Shown: positions 9,574 to 19,832, counted from the stretch's first letter. The stretch is 64,000 bases of DNA from Halioxenophilus aromaticivorans (GCF_042850945.1 NZ_AP031496.1:4340001-4404000), one strand, 5' to 3'. Translations and numbers: made by a program. Notes: generated from the letters alone by a model not told the origin.

Positions 9574-9607
9574 AACCTTACATAAGCACTTATAAGAGAA
9601 CATAATA

Positions 9608-12600
9608 ATGAAGCGCACTCTCTTTAGAGACACAAACACACTCCCACTTATCCCCTTTCCTATGACACTTGCTTCCAGCCTGGTGATCTTCTTCTCCCAG
9701 GGGCTATACGCTCAGGAGCAATCATCTGGCGAAACCGATGCCACAATGCTGGAGGAGATCGTCGTCGAAGGTATCCGTGCCAGTTTAGAAGCCGCCTCTG
9801 ATATGAAGCGCGATGACTCGCGTATCGTTGACGCAATTGTTGCAGAAGATATTGGCAAACTTCCGGACAACAATATCGCAGAAGCCTTGCAGCGTATAAC
9901 CGGGGTATCCATCAACAGCGACTTCGGTGTAGGCGATAGCGTTTCAATTCGTGGCCTATCTCAAAATAGAGTAGAGCTAAATGGGCGATCAACAGTCGGG
10001 GATGAACGAGATGGTGTAAGCCTGCAAGACTTTCCCTCGAGCTTTCTGAAGGCAGTGGAGGTCATTAAGTCACCCACAGCCGATATGATCGAGGGCGCAT
10101 TGGGAGGTACAGTCAGCATGAAGACGGTTAGGCCGCTAGACCTGGACGGATTCACTGCGGCTGGCTCTTTAGACGGGGAATATGCCGACAAAACTGAAAA
10201 CTGGGCTCCCATTGCCAATATCTCCATAGGCAACCTTTGGGATTTGGGCGAGGCAGGAACCTTCGGCGCCATCGCAATGTACTCATACCAAGACCGAGAA
10301 ATACGTCAGGACGAGTATAAAAATCGAGTCAGACTCTACGACGAGGATGTAAATGGGCTAACAGCTAACACGCCCAGCGGACTATTCGCGGTACGCGAAC
10401 AAAACACCGTGGAGCAATACGTAGAAAACCGAGAGCGAAATGCGCTGAATATTTCTCTACAGTGGGCCCCCACATCGGAGCGCGGCAACGTGTACTTAGA
10501 TCTGAGCACCACCGAAAGATCTGGCTCGCAGAATGGCAGCTCAATTTTAGACGTAGGTGGCACCAGAACCTACTTTGATGGAACTACTCAAGATGGCAAC
10601 GGCCAAGTAAATAACTATGCCTTAGAGGGAGCTTTTGTTATTCCCAAAACTTGGAGCGATTTCAGAGAAACAGATTCTTTTTCCCACGCCTTAGGCGCTG
10701 AATGGGATTTCACCGACTCTGTAACCTTTAGCGGCGAAATTTCAATGGCGGCATCCGACAGCTATCGCCCAGATTCGGAGTTTAACCTGCGCCCGGTCAG
10801 TAGAGACGACTGGGAAATCTGGGCAGAACAATATACCCCGGGCACCAGCGATTACGATGATGATCTAAGCGATTTTAATCTGCGCCACACAATAGATGCC
10901 ACCTTTAGTCAATCCGGCAACTCGATTCCCAGCATTATTTATTCAGACCCAAATGCATTAACCGGTGCCGATAATCTGGCCATTAGGGCTTTTTATCATG
11001 ATGACATTCGCACCAAAAATGATGAGCAAGCGATTCGCTTTGATCTGGATTACAAAGATGCATTTAACATCGACTGGCTGACGTCGGTGAAAGCCGGATT
11101 CCGCTATACCGAAAACGACTACGAGTTCACCCAAAAACGATTTCGGGCAGATAACCTGTACCGCAATGTGCTAACAGATGAAGGCACAGACAACGAAGCA
11201 CCTATAGCCGTGTGGATCGATGATTTTGAAAATATGTTCCCGGGCTCATTCGAAACAATTAACCACGCCAATTCGTTTGACCAAAATGGCACTTCCGGCC
11301 AAATGGACTTACTGAGTTACCGGATCTATCGCGGCGATCTTCTAGCCAATCCAAGTGCCACGTTTGATCGCATTCAGCAAATGCTCGCAGGAACCAACTA
11401 CGCGCTTACGGGTAGCCTGTCAGATAACCTAGAATTACAGGAAGGTTCATATCGAGATATTGCCGAGCAAACAACAGCATTCTACATATCCGCCGACATG
11501 GAATTCGAGAGACTCCGAGCAACAGTGGGCGGGCGTTACGTAAAAACAGAAATTGACTCTACGGTCATTGTCGACAGTGCCCCTGTGTCAGGCTCGCACA
11601 GCTACAACGACTTTTTACCAAGCGTGAATATAACGTATGATTTAAGCGAAAATACTCTCTTGCGTTTTGCCGGAGCCAAGGTCATGCGGCGCGCGGACTA
11701 CGCGGAACTCAGCCCAGCGTTTGAAGTTAACAGTGCAATAACTGCGGCAACGCAAGGTGCACTGGACCTAGACCCTTATCGCGCGACCCAATTCGACTTA
11801 TCACTGGAACATTATTTCGGCCAGGGCAACCTTGTTTCTCTAGCGCTATTCTATAAAGATGTGGAATCTTTTCTTAGCTCCACCAACACCTGTGTAGCAA
11901 ATCAACAAACTACAGATCAGAACGTCACGGAGTGGGAAGGTATTTGCCTGCTGGAAAACGCCGGTGAAACTAATTCCGATTTAGTCTACTCGACATTGGG
12001 TGACTTCGCTGGTGCAGCCAACGCTGATGCCGCTGGATTTAATTACACAGCTGCACAACGGGATGCAGGGCTGACAGGAATTGTTACCAATAGAGTGACC
12101 AATGGCGAAAACGGAACAGTGGAGGGTTTGGAATTTGGCTACCAACAACACTTTGATTTCTTGCCAGGGATATTCTCCGGGCTTGGCATGAGCTTTAACT
12201 ACACCTACTCCAAAAGCGAACAACCTAACGGAAATATGCTCTTGGATATTTCAGAAAACACCTACAACTTGCAAGTATATTGGGAATATTCAGATTTCCA
12301 GGTTCGCCTGGCCTACAACTTCCGCGATCAGTTCCTAGACACTGAAGAAGAAACGCGGATTCAAACTATCGGTGGCTTAGCGCTGAACAGCGCCACAAAC
12401 GATGAATCGTCAGAACTGTATGACGCGACAGCTGGTAACAATTACAGAGATGACAGAGGTCAGCTAGATTTTTCAGCCAGCTGGGACGCTACTGAGAATC
12501 TTACGGTTGTCGCCAATGCCACCAACCTTACCGGAGAACCGTCGGTTTACATCACGGAGCTAGGAAGCCCTTGGCTTTACACTGAAGCCGATAGAAGGTT

Positions 12601-12628
12601 CAGCTTAGGCCTCCGGGCTTCGTTCTAA
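9608..12628 (+). CDS. TonB-dependent outer-membrane receptor (second copy, divergent)
   Basis: A 1006-residue receptor with a leader ending GLYAQEQ. A TonB box-like LEEIVVEGIRASLEAA follows, then a conserved plug (VAEDIGKLPDNNIAEALQRI, TGVS, SIRGLSQNRVELNGR). The C-terminal barrel ends in FSLGLRASF with the terminal Phe that directs insertion into the outer membrane. It belongs to the same large TonB family as the minus-strand receptor at 5074-8160 but is clearly divergent in sequence, so it is not a recent duplicate. Placement opposite the GntR gene, with shared operator-like sites, suggests co-regulated uptake of alginate oligomers of another size or composition. A strong terminator follows. 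Confidence 0.92.
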   Translation: MKRTLFRDTNTLPLIPFPMTLASSLVIFFSQGLYAQEQSSGETDATMLEEIVVEGIRASLEAASDMKRDDSRIVDAIVAEDIGKLPDNNIAEALQRITGVSINSDFGVGDSVSIRGLSQNRVELNGRSTVGDERDGVSLQDFPSSFLKAVEVIKSPTADMIEGALGGTVSMKTVRPLDLDGFTAAGSLDGEYADKTENWAPIANISIGNLWDLGEAGTFGAIAMYSYQDREIRQDEYKNRVRLYDEDVNGLTANTPSGLFAVREQNTVEQYVENRERNALNISLQWAPTSERGNVYLDLSTTERSGSQNGSSILDVGGTRTYFDGTTQDGNGQVNNYALEGAFVIPKTWSDFRETDSFSHALGAEWDFTDSVTFSGEISMAASDSYRPDSEFNLRPVSRDDWEIWAEQYTPGTSDYDDDLSDFNLRHTIDATFSQSGNSIPSIIYSDPNALTGADNLAIRAFYHDDIRTKNDEQAIRFDLDYKDAFNIDWLTSVKAGFRYTENDYEFTQKRFRADNLYRNVLTDEGTDNEAPIAVWIDDFENMFPGSFETINHANSFDQNGTSGQMDLLSYRIYRGDLLANPSATFDRIQQMLAGTNYALTGSLSDNLELQEGSYRDIAEQTTAFYISADMEFERLRATVGGRYVKTEIDSTVIVDSAPVSGSHSYNDFLPSVNITYDLSENTLLRFAGAKVMRRADYAELSPAFEVNSAITAATQGALDLDPYRATQFDLSLEHYFGQGNLVSLALFYKDVESFLSSTNTCVANQQTTDQNVTEWEGICLLENAGETNSDLVYSTLGDFAGAANADAAGFNYTAAQRDAGLTGIVTNRVTNGENGTVEGLEFGYQQHFDFLPGIFSGLGMSFNYTYSKSEQPNGNMLLDISENTYNLQVYWEYSDFQVRLAYNFRDQFLDTEEETRIQTIGGLALNSATNDESSELYDATAGNNYRDDRGQLDFSASWDATENLTVVANATNLTGEPSVYITELGSPWLYTEADRRFSLGLRASF

Positions 12629-12651
12629 TTTGCTTGATCTGTGGTAGATTT

Positions 12652-12679
12652 GCCGGGATTTAATATCCCGGCTTTTTTT
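12652..12679 (+). terminator. Rho-independent terminator after TonB receptor
   Basis: GCCGGGAT pairs with ATCCCGGC around a short TTAAT loop and is followed by seven Ts, 23 bases after the receptor stop codon. This is a textbook intrinsic terminator. Confidence 0.92.
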
Positions 12680-13343
12680 GGGCGACAAACTTAGATAGGG
12701 CGAGATCAGCGCACGACGGTTACATTTTAATTACGAATTTATTGTTTTATGCCTTCAGCAATCAGTCCTCTGAACAGCCTTCTTGCGGCCTACTCTCTTC
12801 TGAAATTGCAGAACAATGACCATTCATGCTCTATTAGTGCACCACACACCTTTTTTGTCGCCGCCTATCCAAGCTATGGCGGCGATGCCCACGGTGTTTA
12901 GTGTGGTTACTTTTTCGAAACGGCTCCAATAATGGCTTCTACAAGAGCGTGTTAGCTAACGCGTAGCCAGTTATTTTTTAACGGATTTCATGCTGAAGAG
13001 CGCGCAATATTCAGTAACAGTTCAGATCTAATAGCCACTTATTTTACTCACCAAGGCGAAAGACTTTTATTCTGATCGCTTTTTGATTTAAATGAAGAAA
13101 AATTGGCCATAGATTGCCACTAAATGCGACAAATCCCCCCCCAGGCATTTAGCCGACTAATCCAGTTAGATAAGCCCACCGACTATTAACGCTTCCTATT
13201 TTTGACTATTTTACACGCGGGGCAGTCAATATCTGTTAGACGATGGTATCCTGCGTTTTTTAAACTGCACCGTAAAAGGTAGGAAGCTAAACCTGGCAGA
13301 TCGATGAACATGATCTAAACAGGTTTAACTTCAGGAGATGACC
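12680..13343. other. Intergenic stretch without a recognisable gene
   Basis: About 660 bases with no supportable coding region. TCGCCGCC (12858-12865) and GGCGGCGA (12878-12885) form an inverted repeat without a T run downstream. The end of the stretch should carry the promoter of the YfaZ-like gene; I do not see convincing -35/-10 boxes. Confidence 0.5.
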
Positions 13344-13919
13344 ATGAAAAAAAGACCAATAGCCAAAACCCTAGCTAAGTACTTAGCTGCTCTAACCTCT
13401 CTAGCGCTCTGCCCTAGCCTCTTCAGTACTGGCGCGCTTGCCAAAGATGTCTCTCTGCGCGTAGGTGAGGAGGCTGTGTGGGTAGCTATAGATCAGCAAC
13501 TTAACGAAACACACGCTTCCCAACTGGGCTTGGTGTTCAATAGTGATGACGACATCAACATTGTGTCTGGCGGTTTGTTCGCCACCGGCCAGCGCGAGCA
13601 GTTCAGCGGGCGCCTAGGTGCCAAGGTGTACTATGCCGACCTAGACGGGGACAATGGCTATGGTATTTCCCTGGGTGGAGACTTAGTGTTCGCTGTGCTA
13701 CCTCAGCTGGACATCATCAGCGGTCTATATTTTGGCCCATCTTCGATTTCATTTTCTGATGTCGATCGTTATGAAGAATGGTTCATTAAAGCCCGCTACC
13801 AGATGTTTGAGAGCGGCGCATTAACAGGCGGCTATGGCACTTTGGCGTTAAAGCCGGACGACGGCAAGGACGTTAAAGTGGATGATGGTTTTTTCGTAGA
13901 AATGAGCCTACGTTTTTAA
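13344..13919 (+). CDS. YfaZ-family outer-membrane protein
   Basis: A 191-residue exported protein. The start at 13344 is chosen because CAGGAG ends just before an in-frame ATG at 13338, which would leave it no spacing, while it is well placed for the second ATG. The leader runs to about residue 34 (FSTGALA-KD). The mature part is made of alternating beta strands with glycine-rich turns (GGLFATGQ, GYGISLGGDL, GLYFGPSS) and ends in MSLRF with terminal Phe, typical of a small beta barrel. YfaZ proteins are outer-membrane proteins of unknown function. It stands alone and converges on the next gene across a hairpin. Confidence 0.75.
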   Translation: MKKRPIAKTLAKYLAALTSLALCPSLFSTGALAKDVSLRVGEEAVWVAIDQQLNETHASQLGLVFNSDDDINIVSGGLFATGQREQFSGRLGAKVYYADLDGDNGYGISLGGDLVFAVLPQLDIISGLYFGPSSISFSDVDRYEEWFIKARYQMFESGALTGGYGTLALKPDDGKDVKVDDGFFVEMSLRF

Positions 13920-13987
13920 GTCGCCCCTCTAAAGTTAAACTAGGAGCGATTAAATTAGAAGCCCTTAACGAAAAACGAAAATCGACG

Positions 13988-14012
13988 AAGCTAGGCTCGT
14001 TGGGCCTAGCTT
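13988..14012. terminator. Hairpin between convergent genes
   Basis: AAGCTAGGC and GCCTAGCTT form a perfect 9-bp stem with a seven-base loop between the YfaZ-like gene (+) and the following minus-strand gene. T-rich sequence follows on the minus strand (GATTTTCGTTTTTCG), so it may terminate mainly the minus-strand transcript, or both. Confidence 0.6.
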
Positions 14013-14061
14013 GATACCAGATTGGCAAAAGCGCCAAATCGAAAGTTCTACAAAGCCTCAA

Positions 14062-15027
14062 CTAGCCTTGTAAAAACCAGTCTTCCAAAGAATCCTCTTG
14101 CCTGCGCTGCAACAGGCTCAATCCTTCGTCCACTACCTTTAAATAAACATCAATAATTTCTGTGGCTAGGTTGAACACCTGGCGACTGTCCATGGTAATA
14201 ACCTGCGGCTCTAGAATTTCTTTTTCCACGGTGTTTATCAAAAACATCAACTTAAACTCGTAGGCCTTTATCAACGGCAGCGAACGAATGTCGTCTTTGA
14301 TTTGTTCCAGTAAGCGATCGGATTGGTTACGGACTTTTTCGTGTTGAACACGGGTGTTTTGAATGAAGTAGCGCAGTTTACTGTCTTCCAAACCGCCCAG
14401 TTTACCGCGCGTGGCAGAAAGCGTGGCCAAGCCACGGATCTTAGCCACCTGCTCCACTAAGCTGGGCAATTGGTTGCACACAAATACTAGTAACCCCACC
14501 AAGTTAAATTGCTGACGCTTGTGTTCGACGTTAGCGGAACTAGAAACGATGGCATCGGGGAAAGCAGAAGCCGCCGGGCGCTCCAACAGGCGAGCCAGGG
14601 TCATCATCATCTGCAGCAGCTGCTCAATAAAATGGGAATGGTACTCAAAGTTCTCCATCACCGAGTCATTTTGCCAATCTCGCTCAATGATCGACCAGGC
14701 GGCCAGCAGCTTTTCAATTTGGCCATCGGTAAGTAAGTTTGTGGACTGCTTTGAAAAAACCTCCAGCACTTGCATACGACGGGATACCTGTTGCTGCAGG
14801 CTGAGAAAATCCGTCTCGAACTCCTGGTAACCGGCAATAAGCGACATACCCAGGCCACGGTGCCTTTGAATAGCTCGGCAAAGGTGGCTAATTTGCTTAA
14901 TCAGGTTTAGGGCCAGAATTCGCTCGCTATAGCCACCGCAGGCAGAAACCAACTCTACGTTATTCATATTGTTCGCGCTTGCTGTAATCTTGTGTGTGTA
15001 GTTGTGTTTTGAAGATATTGTAGACAT
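14062..15027 (-). CDS. Soluble protein resembling NIT (nitrate/nitrite-sensing-type) helical domains
   Basis: A 321-residue, largely helical protein without signal peptide or membrane segment. Two separate segments look like the NIT-domain core: QRHRGLGMSLIAGYQEFETD near residue 55 and EQVAKIRGLATLSATRGK near residue 193. NIT domains normally sit in the periplasmic part of sensor kinases; here the protein would be cytoplasmic and carries no output domain. The start at 15027 is uncertain: neither it nor the ATG at 14967 has a good ribosome site. It is monocistronic and shares a convergent hairpin with the YfaZ-like gene. The family call rests on short motifs only, and no function is proposed. 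Confidence 0.55.
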   Translation of the reverse strand: MSTISSKHNYTHKITASANNMNNVELVSACGGYSERILALNLIKQISHLCRAIQRHRGLGMSLIAGYQEFETDFLSLQQQVSRRMQVLEVFSKQSTNLLTDGQIEKLLAAWSIIERDWQNDSVMENFEYHSHFIEQLLQMMMTLARLLERPAASAFPDAIVSSSANVEHKRQQFNLVGLLVFVCNQLPSLVEQVAKIRGLATLSATRGKLGGLEDSKLRYFIQNTRVQHEKVRNQSDRLLEQIKDDIRSLPLIKAYEFKLMFLINTVEKEILEPQVITMDSRQVFNLATEIIDVYLKVVDEGLSLLQRRQEDSLEDWFLQG

Positions 15028-15591
15028 AAAGGTTCAAACAGTTCCGTTTTGGCGGCAGTACCCTCTGTTTTGGGCTCAGTACTGGTCTTTTGGATCGGTA
15101 CTTGCGCCGGGGCCGTTTGTGTCAGAGTCGCCCCACCTGCGCCTTGCTAAAATTACCCATCGACCGAGCAATTGCCATACCACTATAGTCGGGCACCAGA
15201 ATTGAGTAGCCGTCGGCGGCTCGCCCCAGAATAAGCCCAGCAGCCCTGAATCCGCCCTTCAGCCCCGCACCAAAATAGCACCAAAATACAAACAAGGCCC
15301 CACGCTGGCCCACCAAAGCACAGTTTAGACCGTCTGCATGCTGCACAGCTCCCAAATAGGGCGTGCTGCCCCACGCAAAACCACAAACGACCCGAATTAC
15401 GCCAAACGGCTGAACGTGGCAAATCCAGCAGAATCCGCCGCCCAGCCACACCTGGCCAGGGCACCGTAAACGCCAGGGCCTGGGCCATCGCTTTATCCGT
15501 CACTAACTCCTATAATTGCCGCTTTTATTTTTACAGCGCAGTGCAAGCGCGCAATTATTGAGCACCACAGCCCACAGGTTCCTAGCCGGAT
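15028..15591. other. Intergenic stretch upstream of leuS
   Basis: About 560 bases between the NIT-like gene and leuS, which diverge here. No coding region, RNA gene or riboswitch fold that I can recognise. The leuS promoter should be near the right end, but no strong boxes are visible. Confidence 0.5.
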
Positions 15592-18189
15592 ATGAAAGAT
15601 CAATACCAGCCCGCTGAAGTTGAAGCCCAGGCCCAATCCTATTGGCAGAGCAACAATACCTTCGCCGTCACCGAAGACCGAAGTAAAGAGAAATTCTACT
15701 GCCTGGCGATGTTCCCCTACCCCAGCGGCAAGCTGCACATGGGGCACGTGCGTAACTACACTATCACCGATGTGATTGCTCGCTACCAGCGCATGCAGGG
15801 TAAAAATGTGCTGCACCCAATGGGCTGGGATGCCTTTGGCCTGCCGGCGGAGAACGCCGCCATTCAAAACCACACTGCGCCGGCCAAATGGACCTACTCC
15901 AACATCGAGTACATGAAAGGCCAGCTTAAAAGCCTGGGCTTTGGCTTTGACTGGCAGCGCGAACTGGCCACCTGCCAATCTGACTACTATCGCTGGGAGC
16001 AGTGGTTCTTTACCCGCCTGTATGAAAAAGGCTTGGTGTATAAAAAGATGGCCACGGTGAACTGGGACCCAGTGGACCAAACCGTACTGGCCAACGAACA
16101 GGTCATCGATGGCCGCGGCTGGCGCTCCGGCGCTCTGGTTGAGCGTAAAGAGATTCCCCAATGGTTTATTAAGATCACTGAATACGCTCAGGAATTGTTA
16201 AACAGCCTAGATCAATTACCCAATTGGCCGGAGCAGGTGAAAACCATGCAACGCAATTGGATTGGCCGCTCCAAAGGGGTAGAGATCGATTTTGCCCTAG
16301 AAGCCCCCGTGGCCGGTATCGACCAGTTCAGCGTGTACACCACCCGCCCAGATACCGTTATGGGTATTACCTACGTCAGCTTGGCGGCTGAACACCCCAT
16401 TGTATTGGCCCTGGCCGAAAACAACCCAGAGCTAGCCGCCTTTGTCGCCGAATGTAAGCAACAGAGCGTGTCCGAGGCCGACATGGCAAGCATGGACAAA
16501 AAAGGCATGGCCACCGGCATCAACGCCACCCACCCCATTACTGGCCAGCCAGTGGCCCTATGGGTAGCCAACTACGTATTGATGGATTACGGCACCGGCG
16601 CGGTAATGGCCGTGCCTGCCCACGATCAACGCGACTTTGAGTTCGCCCAGAAATACGGTTTAGAAATCAAGCAAGTGATTGCCGGCGAAGGCGACCTCAG
16701 CCAAGCAGCCATCTCCGAAAAAGGCCCGCTGGTTAACTCGGGCGAGGACTTCAGTCAGTGGGACGGGCTCAGTTTTGGCAAAGCCTTTAAGGCCATTAGC
16801 CAACACTTGCACGAAACTGGCAAAGGCCGTGTACAGGTCAACTATCGCCTGCGCGACTGGGGGGTGTCTCGCCAACGCTACTGGGGTTGCCCAATCCCCA
16901 TGTTAAACCTGGCCGACGGCACCGAAATCGCCGTACCTGGCGACCGCCTGCCAGTACTGCTGCCTGAAGACGTACAAATGGACGGCGTTACCTCGCCCAT
17001 TAAAGCCGACCCCGAGTGGCGCAAAGCCGGCGAGATCAACGGCGTAACGGCAGAGCACGAAACCGACACCTTCGATACCTTTATGGAATCCTCCTGGTAT
17101 TACGCGCGCTACACCTGCCCCGGCTTTAGCGAGGGCATGCTGGATAAAGACGCCGCCGACTACTGGCTGCCGGTGGATCAATACGTGGGCGGTATTGAGC
17201 ACGCGATTTTGCATTTGTTGTATGCCCGCTTCTACCACAAATTAATGCGCGACGAGGGTTTGGTCTCCAGCGACGAACCCTTTGAGAGCTTGCTGTGCCA
17301 AGGCATGGTGTTGGCCGATTCCTTCTATAAAGTCAACGACGACGGCTCCAAAACCTGGTACAACCCCGCCGATGTAGAATTGGAAAAAGACAGCAAAGGC
17401 AAGGTGATTTCCGCCCGCCACCCAGACGCCGGTGAACTTAGCCTGGGCGGCAGCACCAAAATGTCGAAATCCAAAAACAACGGCGTGGACCCACAATCCG
17501 CCGTGGATCAATACGGCGCCGATACCCTGCGGCTGTTCTCCATGTTTGCCGCGCCGCCCGAGCAAACTCTAGAATGGCACGATGCCGGTGTAGAGGGCGC
17601 CAGCCGCTTTTTACGCCGCTTCTGGAAAACCGTCCACGGCCACATTGAGGCCGGCAGCCCGGGCACACTGAACGCCGAAGCCTTAAATGGCGAACAAAAA
17701 GGCCTGCGTCGTAAAGTGCACGAAACCATCGCCAAAGTGAGCGACGACTTCGGCCAGCGGCAAACCTTTAACACCGCCGTGGCTGCGGTTATGGAATTGC
17801 TCAACGAAGTGACCAAAACTGCCGACCGCAGCAGCCCAGATGGCCTAGCCGTGGAACGCGAGGCGCTGGAAGCCATGACCGCCCTACTCGCCCCCATTGT
17901 GCCGCATATTTGCCACAGTATTTGGCAGGCGCTTGGCCACAGCAACAACTTGGTGGACCAGCCTTGGCCGGTGGCGGACGAACAAGCCATGGTGCGCGAT
18001 AGCTTGGTGTACCCAGTACAGGTAAACGGTAAAATCCGCGCCCAGTTGGAGGTTTCAGCCAGCGCCAGCAGTGATGAAATTCTTGCCCTGGCCCAATCCG
18101 AGTCCAACGTGGTGAAGTTTTTGGAAGGCAAAGAAATCAAAATGTCGAAGGTCATCCCAGGTAAACTGGTCACTTTTGCCGTTAAATAA
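15592..18189 (+). CDS. leuS: Leucyl-tRNA synthetase
   Basis: An 865-residue class I aminoacyl-tRNA synthetase, the usual bacterial length. The HIGH-type signature is PYPSGKLHMGHVRNY (near residue 43) and the KMSKS loop is STKMSKSKNNGVDP (residues 623-627). The CP1 editing domain lies between them with TTRPDTVMG and the conserved GTGAVMAVPAHDQRD motif. The anticodon-binding and C-terminal domains follow. It charges tRNA-Leu in the cytoplasm. It is the first gene of the leuS-lptE-holA cluster conserved across Gammaproteobacteria; lptE starts 40 bases after its stop. Confidence 0.99.
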   Translation: MKDQYQPAEVEAQAQSYWQSNNTFAVTEDRSKEKFYCLAMFPYPSGKLHMGHVRNYTITDVIARYQRMQGKNVLHPMGWDAFGLPAENAAIQNHTAPAKWTYSNIEYMKGQLKSLGFGFDWQRELATCQSDYYRWEQWFFTRLYEKGLVYKKMATVNWDPVDQTVLANEQVIDGRGWRSGALVERKEIPQWFIKITEYAQELLNSLDQLPNWPEQVKTMQRNWIGRSKGVEIDFALEAPVAGIDQFSVYTTRPDTVMGITYVSLAAEHPIVLALAENNPELAAFVAECKQQSVSEADMASMDKKGMATGINATHPITGQPVALWVANYVLMDYGTGAVMAVPAHDQRDFEFAQKYGLEIKQVIAGEGDLSQAAISEKGPLVNSGEDFSQWDGLSFGKAFKAISQHLHETGKGRVQVNYRLRDWGVSRQRYWGCPIPMLNLADGTEIAVPGDRLPVLLPEDVQMDGVTSPIKADPEWRKAGEINGVTAEHETDTFDTFMESSWYYARYTCPGFSEGMLDKDAADYWLPVDQYVGGIEHAILHLLYARFYHKLMRDEGLVSSDEPFESLLCQGMVLADSFYKVNDDGSKTWYNPADVELEKDSKGKVISARHPDAGELSLGGSTKMSKSKNNGVDPQSAVDQYGADTLRLFSMFAAPPEQTLEWHDAGVEGASRFLRRFWKTVHGHIEAGSPGTLNAEALNGEQKGLRRKVHETIAKVSDDFGQRQTFNTAVAAVMELLNEVTKTADRSSPDGLAVEREALEAMTALLAPIVPHICHSIWQALGHSNNLVDQPWPVADEQAMVRDSLVYPVQVNGKIRAQLEVSASASSDEILALAQSESNVVKFLEGKEIKMSKVIPGKLVTFAVK

Positions 18190-18229
18190 ATCGTCGTTAA
18201 ATAAAAACGCAACCCGCTAAGGTTACCGA

Positions 18230-18814
18230 GTGGTTAAATCTATTTTAGTGCGAGCAACGGCCATTACCGCGCTGCTATTGCTGAGCGCCTGTGGCTGGCA
18301 CCTGCGAGGCAAAATCGACTTGCCTGAGGCTATGCGCCAGGTGCATTTGCAAACCGAAAACATTGGCGCGGAACAAGAGCGCGATATCCAGCTGGCGTTT
18401 AAGCTGAATAAAATCTCTTTAGTTACGGCGGATGAAGCCAACTATATTGTGCGGATTTTTTCGGTGGACAAAGAGCGACGGGTTAACAGCCTAGGCACCG
18501 ACGGTGTGGCTGACAGCATTGCGCTATCGCTCACCGCCGACTTCGACATCACCGATAGCCAGGGCGTAGAAGTCATTGAACGCGGCCCCTCTCGGGTAGC
18601 GCGCAGTTACAACTTCGACCGCGACAACGTAGCCGCCAAAGCCCAAGAAGAACAAACCATTGAACGCGAACTGCGCCAGGAATTAGCCCAGCAAATTCTG
18701 CGCAGTTTCCGCTTTGCTTTGCGCAACCAAAGCCAAACCCCTGCCACAACGCCTTCTGAAACCGTGCCTCAAGAATCACTCGATGAACAAACTGCGCCCG
18801 GAGCAACTGAGTAA
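18230..18814 (+). CDS. lptE: LPS-assembly lipoprotein LptE
   Basis: A 194-residue lipoprotein starting at GTG 18230 with AAGG seven bases upstream. The lipobox LLSAC ends at Cys21 and is followed by GWHLRG, the conserved start of mature LptE. The rest is the small alpha/beta domain that plugs the LptD barrel and delivers lipopolysaccharide to the outer leaflet. It overlaps the 5' end of holA by 32 bases, as in E. coli. The tail after about residue 170 is low-complexity (TPATTPSETVPQ). Position and sequence agree, so the identification is secure. Confidence 0.95.
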   Translation: MVKSILVRATAITALLLLSACGWHLRGKIDLPEAMRQVHLQTENIGAEQERDIQLAFKLNKISLVTADEANYIVRIFSVDKERRVNSLGTDGVADSIALSLTADFDITDSQGVEVIERGPSRVARSYNFDRDNVAAKAQEEQTIERELRQELAQQILRSFRFALRNQSQTPATTPSETVPQESLDEQTAPGATE

Positions 18815-19832
18815 ACACTGCCAGCAGCCGCTGGCACCGGTGTATATCATCAGCGGTGATGAGCCGCTGTTGGTACAAGAAGCCTGCGATGATATTCGCC
18901 GGGCGGCCACCGCCCAGGGCTTTAACGAGCGCGAGCGCTACTACGGCGATAACACCATAGACTGGCAACAACTGCTCGCCGGTGCCGCCAATATGAGTCT
19001 GTTTGCCGAACGCAAGTTAATCGAGATTCATTTCTACAAGGGCAAGGTTAACGAAGAGGCCAATCGCTCCCTATTGGCCTACGCCGAAGACCTACCCGCC
19101 GATACCGTACTGTTAATCTCCGCCCCCAAGTTTGACGGCAACAGTCAAAAAGCTAAGTGGTTTAAAGCGCTGATGGCTCAAGGGTTCTTTGTACAAATTT
19201 GGCCGGTAACCGCCGCGGCCCTGCCACGCTGGATAGACCAACGCCTGCGCCAGGCCAATTTGAAGGCCTCCAGTGAAGCCATCGAGATTCTCGCCGCCAA
19301 AGTGGAAGGTAACCTGCTGGCCGCCAGCCAAGAAATCGAAAAACTGAAATTACTGGTCAACGACGGCGACCTGATCGAAACCGCCACCATGGCCAACCTG
19401 GTGGGCGACAGCGCCCGCTACGACGTATTTGGATTGGTGGATAAAGCCCTGGCTGGCAACACCAACGCCGCCATCACCACACTCAATGGCCTGCGCGGAG
19501 AAGGAACCGATGGTGTAATTATTCTGTGGGCGTTGGCCCGAGAGATTCGCGTTATTGCCACCGTCCACGAGCGCATGGCTCAGGGCCGCGCCCTGGAAAT
19601 GGCCATGAATGAAGCCAAGGTGTGGGACAAGCGCAAAGCCCTCATCAGCCCCGCGGTAAAACGCATTTCACCACGCCACGCCCAGCACCTGCTGCGCAAA
19701 GCCAATGGCGTAGACCAAGCCATAAAAGGCATGCGGCGCGTGGACGCCTGGAGCGAACTAAAGGACTTAGTGCTGCATCTAAGTGGCGTAGTGAGTTTGC
19801 ACCCTCGGTTGGATTTGCTGGCACTGGAGTAA
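18783..19832 (+). CDS. holA: DNA polymerase III delta subunit
   Basis: A 349-residue clamp-loader subunit. The start at 18783 (MNKLRPEQLSKHCQQPLAPV) matches the family N-terminus, while the frame is also open further upstream inside lptE. YIISGDEPLLVQEACDDIRR is the conserved N-terminal segment, which replaces a functional Walker A, and the C-terminal helical collar domain is complete (WSELKDLVLHLSG). Delta opens the beta clamp in the replisome. It overlaps lptE by 32 bases and is the last gene of the leuS cluster. No terminator hairpin is evident before the convergent ATPase gene. Confidence 0.96.
   Translation: MNKLRPEQLSKHCQQPLAPVYIISGDEPLLVQEACDDIRRAATAQGFNERERYYGDNTIDWQQLLAGAANMSLFAERKLIEIHFYKGKVNEEANRSLLAYAEDLPADTVLLISAPKFDGNSQKAKWFKALMAQGFFVQIWPVTAAALPRWIDQRLRQANLKASSEAIEILAAKVEGNLLAASQEIEKLKLLVNDGDLIETATMANLVGDSARYDVFGLVDKALAGNTNAAITTLNGLRGEGTDGVIILWALAREIRVIATVHERMAQGRALEMAMNEAKVWDKRKALISPAVKRISPRHAQHLLRKANGVDQAIKGMRRVDAWSELKDLVLHLSGVVSLHPRLDLLALE

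Noticed and set aside
13112..13130. A sigma54-like GGCCATAGATTGC before the YfaZ-like gene
   Set aside because: Spacing between GG and GC is nine bases, not ten, so it is not a functional -24/-12 element by the usual rule.
15122..15503. Two overlapping minus-strand frames of 106-109 codons before leuS
   Set aside because: Cys/Trp/Gly-rich translations without domains, overlapping each other in different frames; typical chance frames in GC-rich non-coding DNA.
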